Assembly (NCBI RefSeq): GCF_029601685.1
Contig: NZ_JARRIR010000002.1
Coordinates: 620,001 to 684,000, forward strand
From: Metarhizobium sp017305935
GTDB taxonomy: Bacteria > Pseudomonadota > Alphaproteobacteria > Rhizobiales > Rhizobiaceae
Reading direction: 5' to 3'
DNA length: 64,000 nucleotides
In this document: piece after piece, positions 43,406 through 51,239 of the stretch
Position numbering within the stretch: the first letter of the stretch is position 1
How the letters are laid out: each line of letters starts with the position of its first letter
Notes under the pieces: generated by a model
Seen by the model: the letters and a program-made list of their open reading frames with translations, nothing else
Told to the model about the DNA's origin: nothing
The model's database searches: none
Position numbers and translations under genes: made by a program

Positions 43406-43532
43406 GCGCCGCGGGGCGCTTCGTTCTCCCGTGAAAGAGACAATAGCGCCGGGGCTTTGCAACGCGTTTAAGTAAATCGCTACAATTTTATCGAAGCTGC
43501 GTTTTGTACCGTTCCGTGACAGGCGACGCGGC

Positions 43533-44810
43533 TCATTCCGCCCTGGAAAGCAGGATCTTGTCGATGCGGCGGCCGTCGAGGTCGATGACCTCGAAACGCC
43601 AACCGTTCTTGGTGAAATGTTCGCCCAGTTCCGGCAGACGGCGCAATTCGGCCAGCACCAGGCCGGCGACGGTTTCGAATTCCGGGTCTTCGCCGGGATT
43701 GAAGCCCATCTGGTCGGCGAATTCGTCGATCGGCATCCAGCCGGCCACCAGATAGGAGCCGTCCTCGCGCGCCACCATCGCCGGCTCCTCGGCTTCGCTT
43801 TCCTGGAAGACGCCGGTGATCGCCTCCAGCACGTCGCCCGAGGTGATGATGCCTTCGAAATGACCATATTCGTCATAGACCAGCACCAGATGCACGGTCG
43901 ATTTTCGCAACGCCTGGATGACGTCGATGGCGCTGGTCAGATCCGAGACGACAGGCACCTCGCGCATCACGGCGCGTACGTCGCGCTCGTTGCGCAGGAA
44001 GAAGGCGTCATAGGCGTCCTTGACGAAGATGACACCGAGAATCTCGTCGGAACTGCCGTTGCGCACCGGCAGGCGCGAGCGGTTGGTGGAGCGAAGCTGA
44101 GCGCGAATCTCCTCGAAATCGTCCTCGATGTCGATCACCTCGACCTCGCGGCGCGGCGTCATCAGCGCCCGAGCCGTGCGGTCGGCCAGGCGCATGACGC
44201 CGGAGATCATCGCCGATTCCTCGGTTTCGATGACGCCGGCGCTATGGGCTTCGGCCAGCACGGTCTTGATTTCCTCGTCAGTGACCTTGTCGCTGGAAGC
44301 GCCGCTCTGGCCGAGCAGCAACAGCACCAGCCGGCCGGAGCGATCCAGCAGCCAGACGAGCGGCGCGCCGAATTTCGACATCAGGCTCATGGTCGGAGAG
44401 ACGCGGGCGGCAATCGCTTCCGGGTCGCGCAACGCGATCTGCTTCGGCACGAGTTCGCCGACGATCAACGACAGATAGGTGATGACGACGACGACCGTGC
44501 CGACGCCCAGCGCATCCGACAGGCTGGGGCTGACGCCCTGCGCCAGCAGCCATTGCGAAAAGCGCGAGCCGAGCGTGGCGCCTGAAAAGGCGCCGGAGAG
44601 AATGCCGACCAGCGTGATGCCGATCTGAACCGTCGACAGGAAGCGGCCGGGATCCTCCGCCAGCCGGATGGCGATCGCCGCACCGCGATTGCCCTGATCG
44701 GCGAGAACCTTCAATCGTGCCGTTCGGGAGGAGACCACCGCCAGCTCGGACATAGCCAGCACACCGTTGAGAACGGTGAGGAAGATGACGATCAGAATCT
44801 CGGTAAGCAA
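43533..44810 (-). CDS. CNNM/CorC-family (HlyC) membrane protein
   Basis: A 425-residue protein of the hemolysin C/CNNM group, linked to magnesium or cobalt efflux. Order: DUF21 membrane domain with about three to four helices (ILIVIFLTVLNGVLAMSELA; VVVVITYLSLIVGELVPKQI), two CBS domains (RTARALMTPRREVEVIDIED; VHLVLVYDEYGHFEGIITSG) and a C-terminal CorC/HlyC domain (WRFEVIDLDGRRIDKILL). The start is placed at TTG 44810 (MLTEILIVIFL), six bases after AAAGAG; a longer frame to 44870 adds an unlikely N terminus. Confidence 0.92.
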   Translation of the reverse strand: MLTEILIVIFLTVLNGVLAMSELAVVSSRTARLKVLADQGNRGAAIAIRLAEDPGRFLSTVQIGITLVGILSGAFSGATLGSRFSQWLLAQGVSPSLSDALGVGTVVVVITYLSLIVGELVPKQIALRDPEAIAARVSPTMSLMSKFGAPLVWLLDRSGRLVLLLLGQSGASSDKVTDEEIKTVLAEAHSAGVIETEESAMISGVMRLADRTARALMTPRREVEVIDIEDDFEEIRAQLRSTNRSRLPVRNGSSDEILGVIFVKDAYDAFFLRNERDVRAVMREVPVVSDLTSAIDVIQALRKSTVHLVLVYDEYGHFEGIITSGDVLEAITGVFQESEAEEPAMVAREDGSYLVAGWMPIDEFADQMGFNPGEDPEFETVAGLVLAELRRLPELGEHFTKNGWRFEVIDLDGRRIDKILLSRAE

Positions 44811-44921
44811 AAGGCACTCTTTGAATTGTTGACGGACATGCGCGCAGGCGACATGAACCACACATAACACAGTCTTGCCAAGACGTGTGAAAAACTACGG
44901 CGACGAATTTACCGTTCGAAC

Positions 44922-45164
44922 CTACGACGCCTCATCCAGCGAACCGATGGCGCCCCGCGAAAACAGAACTTCCGGCTGACCGCCATCGCCATGCATGCGC
45001 CAGGCGGCGGCGCCCGCATAGGTTTCGGCCAGCACCATCGCGGCGCGGATCGCGTGGTCGCGATTTTCCGCCCGGCGCGGTGCAAACATCTGCAACACCT
45101 CCCCCGCATCCGTGATTTCGAACGCCACATAACGGAAGGTTTCGATTTCGCCCGGCACCCGCAT
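44922..45164 (-). CDS. Conserved-looking small hypothetical protein
   Basis: An 80-residue protein from ATG 45164 (MRVPGEIETFRYVAFEITDA). A GTG two codons later has better spacing from the GAGGA sequence and could be the real start. Codon use is typical of the genome, and the product looks folded: a beta strand, then GEVLQMFAPRRAENRDHAIR and AAAWRMHGDGGQPEVLF. I do not recognise the family. A longer frame to 45386 is rejected for its Cys/Pro-rich, unlikely N terminus. Confidence 0.55.
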   Translation of the reverse strand: MRVPGEIETFRYVAFEITDAGEVLQMFAPRRAENRDHAIRAAMVLAETYAGAAAWRMHGDGGQPEVLFSRGAIGSLDEAS

Positions 45165-45386
45165 TCCTCGACCGTTTCGCCCCTGTCGCTTCCGGCCACC
45201 CGCAGCCACCGACGACCAGGAGCTTTTCGCAGGAGTTTGGGCAAACAAAGGCGAAAATCCGGCGCATTCACGGAAATTTTCTCTGCCGAAACAAGAGCAT
45301 CCCGGCGGTCTGGCAACGATTGCGCCCGGTATGCAGGCACATCCCGGGCAGCAAGACGCCAGAGATTTACAGGTGATTTCCTCCAA

Positions 45387-45415
45387 TTGCCGGCATTTAA
45401 GGAAAACTTTACAGA
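45387..45415 (+). promoter_or_regulatory. Candidate promoter of the small RNA
   Basis: TTGCCG-N17-TACAGA (45387-45392 and 45410-45415). The spacer contains TTAA-GGAAAAC-TTTA (45397-45411), one base off the CtrA consensus. Confidence 0.4.
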
Positions 45416-45421
45416 TTAGCC

Positions 45422-45489
45422 ATGTTCGCCAGTCGATGCGGAGACAGGCGAAGAGGGCCGCGGTTCACGAGGAACCGCGGCCCGTTTTT
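45422..45489 (+). ncRNA. Candidate two-hairpin small RNA
   Basis: A promoter-like sequence is followed by a first hairpin TTCGCC/GGCGAA (45425-45430 with 45447-45452) and then a 12-base-pair terminator stem GGGCCGCGGTTC/GAACCGCGGCCC with TTTTT. No gene upstream on this strand needs this terminator. Size (about 68 bases) and layout resemble alphaproteobacterial small RNAs such as the suhB/MmgR family, though I cannot align it. Confidence 0.5.
45455..45489 (+). terminator. Orphan rho-independent terminator
   Basis: Perfect 12-base-pair stem (45455-45466 with 45472-45483), 5-base loop, then GTTTTTC. It works only on the plus strand, where no protein gene precedes it. Confidence 0.85.
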
Positions 45490-45606
45490 CAGGTCGCCCC
45501 TTTTTTGCGGCTCTCGGCACGCCACGTGCAATTGACAAATGCGCCCGCCAATGCTCGACCCGTAGCGCCGACGAAAATTCGATCCTGCGCGAAGGGAGCT
45601 GCTGCC

Positions 45607-46212
45607 ATGAACGACATTCCGGTGCTGCCGATAGGCTTTTCCGCCGTTCCCGCCGGCAAGGTGGCGACCGTCGTCACCTGCCTCGAAATGCATGCCCGTC
45701 CCGCGCCACGCGACCTTCGTGCCGGCTCGCTGCGGCTGGAGCGCTGGAAGCCGTCGATCGAGGCCTACCGAGCGCTGTTTCGCCGCATCGGCGCGGAATG
45801 GATGTGGGTGTCGCGGCTGGTGATGCCGGATGCCGAGCTGGAAGCGATCCTCAACGACGGGAAGGTCGAGATCTTCATGTTGATAGACGGCGAGCGCCAG
45901 GCCGGGCTGCTGGAACTGGATTTCCGGCAGGAGGGGGATTGCGAACTGGCCTTCTTCGGCCTGGTGGCGGATGCGATTGGCCAGGGCGCCGGCCGTTTCC
46001 TGATGGAACAGGCGATCACAAAAGCCTGGACCGCGCCGATCCGGCGCTTCTGGGTCCATACCTGCCATCTCGACCATCCCGCTGCGCTCTCTTTCTACCG
46101 CCGCTCCGGCTTCGTTCCCTATGCCACGCTGGTGGAGGTGATGGACGATCCGCGCCTGAGCGGGGTCATTGCCCGCGAGGCTGCTCCGCATGTGCCGCTG
46201 ATCGATCCTTGA
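45607..46212 (+). CDS. GNAT-family N-acetyltransferase
   Basis: A 201-residue acetyltransferase. The ATG at 45607 (MNDIPVLPIGFSAVPAGKVA) follows GGGAG and is favoured over the open frame further upstream, which runs through the small RNA. The GNAT core is visible in ELAFFGLVADAIGQGAGRFL, RFWVHTCHLDHPAALSFYRR and SGFVPYATLVEVMDDPR. Substrate unknown. It is convergent with ugd. Confidence 0.9.
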   Translation: MNDIPVLPIGFSAVPAGKVATVVTCLEMHARPAPRDLRAGSLRLERWKPSIEAYRALFRRIGAEWMWVSRLVMPDAELEAILNDGKVEIFMLIDGERQAGLLELDFRQEGDCELAFFGLVADAIGQGAGRFLMEQAITKAWTAPIRRFWVHTCHLDHPAALSFYRRSGFVPYATLVEVMDDPRLSGVIAREAAPHVPLIDP

Positions 46213-46286
46213 GAGGCTGGCCGCCGGGTCATCCGCAGCGCGGATGTGTCCGCGAGGCCGCCCCGCGAAATCGCCATCGGGCCCGA

Positions 46287-47594
46287 TCAGTCGGCACGTC
46301 CGACGCTGGTATAGCTGAAACCGTGGCGGGCGACCTCTTCCGGCCGGTAGATATTGCGCAGGTCGATGAGGATCGGCGCCTTCATCACCGTCTTCAGCCG
46401 CGTAAAATCCAGCGCCCGGAACTGGTTCCATTCGGTAACGATCACCACCGCATCCGCGCCTTCGCTGGCGTGATAGGCATTGTCGGCGTAATCGACGCCC
46501 TCGATCAGCTTGCGGGCATTGTCGATGCCCTCGGGGTCGTAGGCGACGATCGCCGCGCCGGCATCCTGCAGCGCCTGGATGATGGCGATCGCCGGGCTGT
46601 CGCGCATGTCGTCGGTGTTCGGCTTGAAAGTGAGGCCGAGCACGGCGATGCGCTTGCCGCGCACGTCGCCGCCGACCGCATGGATGATCTTGCGGCCCAT
46701 GGCGCGCTTGCGGTTGTCGTTGACGGCGACGGTGGTCTCGATCAGCCGCACCGGCGAATCGTAGTCCTGCGCCGTCTTGACCAGCGCCAGCGTGTCCTTG
46801 GGAAAGCAGGAGCCACCGTAGCCCGGCCCGGCATGGAGAAATTTCGGGCCGATGCGCCCATCGAGCCCGATGCCGCGCGCCACTTCCTGCACATTGGCAC
46901 CGACCTTTTCGCAGAGATCGGCCATCTCGTTGATGAAAGTGATCTTCAGCGCCAGAAAGGCATTGCTGGCATATTTGATCAGTTCCGAGGTGCGGCGCGT
47001 GGTGAACAGCAGCGGCGCCTGGTTGAGGTAGAGCGGCCGGTAGGCTTCGGTCATCACCGCCCGCGCCCGCTCGTCGTCCAGACCGACGACGATGCGGTCC
47101 GGCCGCTTGAAATCGTCGATCGCAGCGCCCTCGCGCAGGAATTCCGGGTTCGAGACCACGGCGATATCGGCTTCAGGGTTCGTTTCGCGCATGATGCGCT
47201 CGACCTCGTCGCCAGTGCCGACCGGCACGGTCGACTTGGTGACGACGACGGTGAAGCCGCTGACATTCTCGGCGATTTCGCGGGCTGCGCCATAGACATA
47301 GCTCAGATCCGCATGGCCGTCGCCCCGCCGCGAGGGCGTACCCACCGCGATGAACACCACATCGGCCTCGCGCACGCAGGTGGCGATATCGGTGGAGAAA
47401 GCAAGCCGCCCGGCCGCGACATTGGCCGCCACCAGCCCATCGAGGCCGGGTTCGAAGATCGGAATCCGGCCGGCCTTCAACGCCTCGATCTTGCCCGCAT
47501 CCTTGTCGACGCAGGTGACATCATGGCCGAAATCCGCAAAACAGGCGCCGGAAACCAGGCCGACATAGCCAGAGCCGATCATCGTAATCTTCAT
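46287..47594 (-). CDS. ugd: UDP-glucose 6-dehydrogenase
   Basis: NAD-dependent enzyme making UDP-glucuronate for surface polysaccharides (rkpK in rhizobia). The start at 47594 gives 435 residues beginning MKITMIGSGYVGLVSGACFA with the Rossmann motif. The catalytic cysteine is in GPGYGGSCFPKDTLALV; FINEMADLCEKVGANVQEVA and the C-terminal GLTFKPNTDDMRDSPAIAII are typical. The longer frame to 48050 reads through a RIME-like repeat and the divergent epimerase gene. The neighbouring epimerase uses its product. Confidence 0.96.
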   Translation of the reverse strand: MKITMIGSGYVGLVSGACFADFGHDVTCVDKDAGKIEALKAGRIPIFEPGLDGLVAANVAAGRLAFSTDIATCVREADVVFIAVGTPSRRGDGHADLSYVYGAAREIAENVSGFTVVVTKSTVPVGTGDEVERIMRETNPEADIAVVSNPEFLREGAAIDDFKRPDRIVVGLDDERARAVMTEAYRPLYLNQAPLLFTTRRTSELIKYASNAFLALKITFINEMADLCEKVGANVQEVARGIGLDGRIGPKFLHAGPGYGGSCFPKDTLALVKTAQDYDSPVRLIETTVAVNDNRKRAMGRKIIHAVGGDVRGKRIAVLGLTFKPNTDDMRDSPAIAIIQALQDAGAAIVAYDPEGIDNARKLIEGVDYADNAYHASEGADAVVIVTEWNQFRALDFTRLKTVMKAPILIDLRNIYRPEEVARHGFSYTSVGRAD

Positions 47595-47611
47595 CGCAGT
47601 CGATACCTTCC

Positions 47612-47671
47612 AGAGCATTTCCAAGGAAAAGGGCGCAACAGTTTTCCATGCGGAAATGCGATAAAGCATAG
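47612..47671. repeat. RIME-like repeat (copy 6)
   Basis: AGAGCATTTCCAAGGAAAAG, GCAACAGTTTTCCATGCGG and GGAAATGCGATAAAGC match the repeat core, with the CATTTCC/GGAAATG ends able to pair. It lies between the divergent ugd and epimerase genes. Confidence 0.75.
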
Positions 47672-47804
47672 GGTCATCCCCATATAGGCTTTCGATTGCG
47701 AAATCACGACTGTTGTCGACGACGCTTGCCGCACGGACAAAAGCGCGCATTGTCATGCCGGCCGGCATCGGGCATAGGGGATGTTCACGGCGGGCGGGGC
47801 ATTC

Positions 47805-48815
47805 ATGCGTTATCTGATCACGGGCACGGCAGGCTTCATCGGTTTCCACCTGGCGAAACGCCTGCTGGACGAGGGCCATTTCGTCGTCGGTTTCGACGGC
47901 ATGACCAACTATTACGATCCGGCGCTGAAGGAAGAACGCCACGCGCGCCTCGCGCGCTCCAACGGTTTTCGCCCGGTCATCGGCATGCTGGAGGATGCCG
48001 GCGCATTGGAACGGGCAGCCGAACTTGCCGAGCCAGACATCATCATCCACCTAGCAGCGCAGGCCGGCGTCCGCTACAGCCTCGAAAATCCGAGGGCCTA
48101 TGTGGAGTCCAACCTCATCGGCTCCTGGAACATGCTGGAACTGGCGAAGGCGATCGCCCCGCGCCACCTGCTGCTCGCCTCGACCTCGTCGATCTACGGC
48201 GCCAACGAGAAGATCCCCTTTGCCGAAAGCGACCGCGCCGACGAGCCGATGACGCTTTATGCGGCCTCGAAGAAATCCATGGAACTGATGGCGCACAGCT
48301 ATGCGCATCTCTACAAGGTGCCCACGACCGCCTTCCGCTTCTTCACCGTCTACGGCCCCTGGGGACGGCCGGACATGGCGCTGTTCAAGTTCGTCGACGC
48401 CATTCTCAACGGACGGCCGATCGACATCTATGGCGAAGGCCGCATGAGCCGCGACTTCACCTATATCGACGATCTCGTGGAAGGCATCCTGCGCCTTGCC
48501 GACATCATTCCGAGCGAGGAAACCCGCGTCACCGCCCCCGGCGTCACCGACACGCTTTCCCCACAGGCGCCCTTCCGCATCGTCAACATCGGCGGCGGCC
48601 AGCCGGTCGAACTGATGCGCTTCGTCGAAACCGTCGAAGCGGCGCTTGGCCGCCCGGCGCTGCGCAACATGCTGCCTATGCAACAGGGCGACGTCCCCCG
48701 CACCTATGCCTCTCCCGACCTCCTGCATGCCCTCACCGGTTTTCACCCGCAGATCGGCCTCGAAGAGGGCGTGGCGAAATTCATCGACTGGTATCGGGAG
48801 TTTTACGGGCGGTAA
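47805..48815 (+). CDS. UDP-glucuronate 4-epimerase-like NAD-dependent epimerase
   Basis: A 336-residue extended short-chain dehydrogenase. The start at 47805 (MRYLITGTAGFIGFHLAKRL) puts the TGxxGFIG motif at the N terminus; an in-frame ATG at 47781 is an alternative. Catalytic residues are in STSSIYGANEKIPF and YAASKKSMELMAHSYAHLY. The GPWGRPDMALFKF segment is typical of UDP-glucuronate 4-epimerases (LpsL-like), making UDP-galacturonate. The divergent neighbour ugd supplies UDP-glucuronate, so the two form a pathway pair. Confidence 0.92.
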   Translation: MRYLITGTAGFIGFHLAKRLLDEGHFVVGFDGMTNYYDPALKEERHARLARSNGFRPVIGMLEDAGALERAAELAEPDIIIHLAAQAGVRYSLENPRAYVESNLIGSWNMLELAKAIAPRHLLLASTSSIYGANEKIPFAESDRADEPMTLYAASKKSMELMAHSYAHLYKVPTTAFRFFTVYGPWGRPDMALFKFVDAILNGRPIDIYGEGRMSRDFTYIDDLVEGILRLADIIPSEETRVTAPGVTDTLSPQAPFRIVNIGGGQPVELMRFVETVEAALGRPALRNMLPMQQGDVPRTYASPDLLHALTGFHPQIGLEEGVAKFIDWYREFYGR

Positions 48816-48915
48816 GAGCGCCGTCGCGGCAAGGCTCATACCTTACCAACCCGATGCCGAATTCATGCCCAGAAAAATTGCACGCCGCTGCGACGGAACG
48901 CAGCGCGATCCGCCG

Positions 48916-49473
48916 TCAATCGCGCCGGACGATCGGCCTGGCCGGGTTTCCGGCAACCGTCGTGCCCGCCGCGACATCGCGGGTCACCAGCGAGCCGGCC
49001 CCGACGATAGCGCCATCGCCGATGGTGATGCCGCCGAGCAGGATCGCCCCGCCGCCGATCCAGACATCCTGGCCGAGCGTGACCGGTCGCGCCCGTTCCA
49101 TCCCACGGCTGCGCAACAGCGGATCGCGATGATGATCGGCACAATAGATCTGTACGGCCGGCCCCAGCATCGAACGATCCCCGATCGTCACCCGCGCATT
49201 GTCGAGAACCACGCAGCCGGCATTCAGATAGACGCTTTCCCCGAGGAACAGATTGAACCCATAGGCGCAGTGAAACGGAGCCTCCAGATAAGCCCCTTCG
49301 CCCACACCTCCCAAAAGCGACCGAAGCCCTGCCGCCATCGCTCCTCGCTCCCCCGGCGGCATCGTGTTCTGCACATGGCAAGCGACCCGCGCCGCATCGC
49401 GCAACGCGTCGAGTTCCGGATCGAGGCAGCAATACCACTCCCCCGCCGCCATCTTTTCACGCTCACCCGGCAT
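48916..49473 (-). CDS. Maltose/NodL-type O-acetyltransferase
   Basis: A hexapeptide-repeat (left-handed beta-helix) acetyltransferase of about 185 residues. MPGEREKMAAGEWYCCLDPE fits the family N terminus, so the ATG at 49473 is preferred over 49497. Family motifs are the N-terminal helix, NLFLGESVYLNAGCVVLDNA, QIYCADHHRDPLLRS with the catalytic histidine, and GQDVWIGGGAILLGGITIGD. NodL, Maa and LacA all share this pattern, and the acceptor cannot be told. No nodulation genes are nearby. Confidence 0.88.
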   Translation of the reverse strand: MPGEREKMAAGEWYCCLDPELDALRDAARVACHVQNTMPPGERGAMAAGLRSLLGGVGEGAYLEAPFHCAYGFNLFLGESVYLNAGCVVLDNARVTIGDRSMLGPAVQIYCADHHRDPLLRSRGMERARPVTLGQDVWIGGGAILLGGITIGDGAIVGAGSLVTRDVAAGTTVAGNPARPIVRRD

Positions 49474-49608
49474 CACTCTCGCCCTCGCCGCATCCATCGG
49501 GAACTGTCATCCAGGCGCACAGCTTCGCCGATCAGACGAGGATCATCAAATGAAATAGAAGGGATACGACCCGGCTCGACCATCCGACGCATGGCGACTT
49601 TAAAGACT

Positions 49609-49685
49609 TGGTAGCGGGAGAGGGACTTGAACCCCCGACACGCGGATTATGATTCCGCTGCTCTAACCACCTGAGCTACCCCGCC
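49609..49685 (-). tRNA. tRNA with CAU anticodon, probably elongator tRNA-Met
   Basis: A 77-base cloverleaf including an encoded CCA end. The acceptor stem is GGCGGGG/TCCCGCT (two G-T pairs at its ends), the D arm GTAGCTCAGGTGGTTAGAGC, the anticodon stem GCGGA/TCCGC with loop ATCATAA, and the T arm GGGGGTTCAAGTCCCTC (one mismatch-tolerant pairing). CAU can be Met or, after lysidine modification by TilS, Ile2. The G4-C69 and G5-C68 pairs do not match the C4-G69, C5-G68 pattern described for TilS substrates, so Met is favoured. Confidence 0.9.
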
Positions 49686-49735
49686 AACCTGTCGCTGCGA
49701 AGCCGTTGAAGGCGTCGCCGTGGTGCGATGAGCGG

Positions 49736-49765
49736 CTTATAAGGCGGCTTTCACATTGGTGTCAA
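49736..49765 (-). promoter_or_regulatory. Consensus-like promoter of the tRNA
   Basis: On the minus strand TTGACA (49765-49760) and TATAAG (49741-49736) are separated by 18 bases, or TTATAA by 17. The predicted transcript starts about 45 bases before the tRNA. It is the best sigma-70-type promoter in the window. Confidence 0.75.
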
Positions 49766-49830
49766 GCATGGTTTTCCAGAAAAAATCATGGTTTTTTCCA
49801 GGCCTTGGGAACAGGCCCGGAGGAGCGGTC

Positions 49831-51027
49831 TCAGGCTGCGGCCGGTGTCGAGAGGATGGCCTGCAGCGATGCTTCGGCTTCCATCGAGCGTTCCGAGCGG
49901 TCGATGAACCCGCCGCCAAAGACGCGGGCGTCCGGTCCTTCAGCCGAATAGAGCACGCAGGCCTGGCCGGAGGCGACGCCGGCCTCACCGACCGTCAGGT
50001 CGACATAGACGCCGCGTTGATCGGCATGCAGGATTGCCGGCGCGGGCGGGCGCGTCGAGCGCACCTTGGCAAAGCAGGCGAAACCTTCGGCCGCATCGAT
50101 CTCCAGCGCCTCGTCGCCCAGCCAGTTGACGTCGCGCAGGTAGACGCGATGGGTTTCCAGCGCCTCCTTCGGACCGACGATGACGCGGCGCGAGCGGGCG
50201 TCGAGATAGACGACATAGAGCGGCTCACCAGTGGCGATGCCGATGCCGCGCCGTTGGCCGATGGTGTAATGCAAAATGCCGTCATGGCGGCCGAGCACGC
50301 GGCCGTCGAGATGGACGATCTCGCCCGAGAGCGCCGCGTTCGGCTTCAGCTTGGCGACGATATCGGAATATTTGCCCTGCGGCACAAAACAGATGTCCTG
50401 GCTGTCGGCCTTTTTGGCGACGACCAGCCCCATCTCTTCGGCCAGTTCCCGCGTTTCGGCCTTGGAGAGATGTCCCAACGGAAAGCGCAGGTAATCGATC
50501 TGCTCCTGCGTGGTCGCGAACAGGAAATAGCTCTGGTCGCGATCACTATCGATCGGCCGGTGCAGGCTGCGCCGGCCCGGCGCATTCGCTGTCGGGTTGG
50601 GGCGCGAACGGATGTAATGGCCGGTCGCCAGCGCGTCAGCCCCAAGCTCCTTCGCCGTCGCCAGCAGATCGGCGAACTTGACGGTCTGGTTGCAGGCGAC
50701 GCAGGGGATCGGGGTTTCGCCGGCAATATAGCTTTCGGCGAAAGGATTGATCACGGTTTCGCGGAAGCGCGCCTCGTAATCCAGCACGTAGTGGGGAATG
50801 CCGAGCGTTTCGCAGACGCGGCGGGCATCGTCGATATCCTGCCCCGCGCAGCAGGAGCCGGCGCGATGCACGGCCGCGCCGTGATCGTAGAGCTGCAGCG
50901 TGATGCCGAGAACGTCATAGCCCTCGCGCTTGAGAATACCGGCGACAACGGAACTGTCCACGCCGCCGGACATGGCGACGACGACGCGCGTATCCTCCGG
51001 CCTCTTGTCGAAATCGAGCGTATTCAC
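49831..51027 (-). CDS. mnmA: tRNA-specific 2-thiouridylase MnmA
   Basis: Adds sulfur to U34 of tRNA-Lys, -Glu and -Gln. The start is GTG 51027 (translated MNTLDFDKRPEDTRVVV), which matches rhizobial MnmA; 398 residues. The PP-loop is AMSGGVDSSVVAG, the first cysteine cluster GSCCAGQDIDDARR, and PCVACNQTVKF carries a catalytic cysteine; DSQDICFVPQGKY is also typical. A longer frame to 51078 adds nothing conserved. Confidence 0.95.
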   Translation of the reverse strand: MNTLDFDKRPEDTRVVVAMSGGVDSSVVAGILKREGYDVLGITLQLYDHGAAVHRAGSCCAGQDIDDARRVCETLGIPHYVLDYEARFRETVINPFAESYIAGETPIPCVACNQTVKFADLLATAKELGADALATGHYIRSRPNPTANAPGRRSLHRPIDSDRDQSYFLFATTQEQIDYLRFPLGHLSKAETRELAEEMGLVVAKKADSQDICFVPQGKYSDIVAKLKPNAALSGEIVHLDGRVLGRHDGILHYTIGQRRGIGIATGEPLYVVYLDARSRRVIVGPKEALETHRVYLRDVNWLGDEALEIDAAEGFACFAKVRSTRPPAPAILHADQRGVYVDLTVGEAGVASGQACVLYSAEGPDARVFGGGFIDRSERSMEAEASLQAILSTPAAA

Positions 51028-51187
51028 GGGGCTTTCCGCCAATCCTTGTCTTCGTGGTCGGCAATGGGCCTTTTCCACGGGATGTCATGAGGAAATCATA
51101 ACCGGCCCTCGGGCCGGAGGCAAATTGTCGCCCGGATATAGAAAGGAAGGGGCGACGGCGCAAGAGCAACCGGCTTTCAACGACAAA

Positions 51188-51214
51188 ACCCGGCCGTCCT
51201 GACGGACGACCGGG
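51188..51214 (-). terminator. Terminator of the serC-serA operon
   Basis: Stem CCCGG-CGTCC/GGACG-CCGGG with a TGAC loop and one internal mismatch, followed on the minus strand by TTTTG, 26 bases after the serA stop. Confidence 0.75.
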
Positions 51215-51239
51215 CTTCGATGCAAAGGACTTCGACCGA

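Larger units (their letters stand above)
45165..45606. other. Intergenic region with a candidate small RNA
   Basis: A 442-base gap. It contains a promoter-like sequence (45387-45415), a two-hairpin RNA candidate (about 45422-45489) with an orphan terminator, and the upstream regions of the genes on both sides. Confidence 0.6.

Noticed and set aside
49609..49685. tRNA-Ile2 (lysidine-type) rather than tRNA-Met
   Set aside because: The anticodon alone cannot decide, but acceptor positions 4-69 and 5-68 do not show the pairs described for TilS substrates. Kept only as an alternative.
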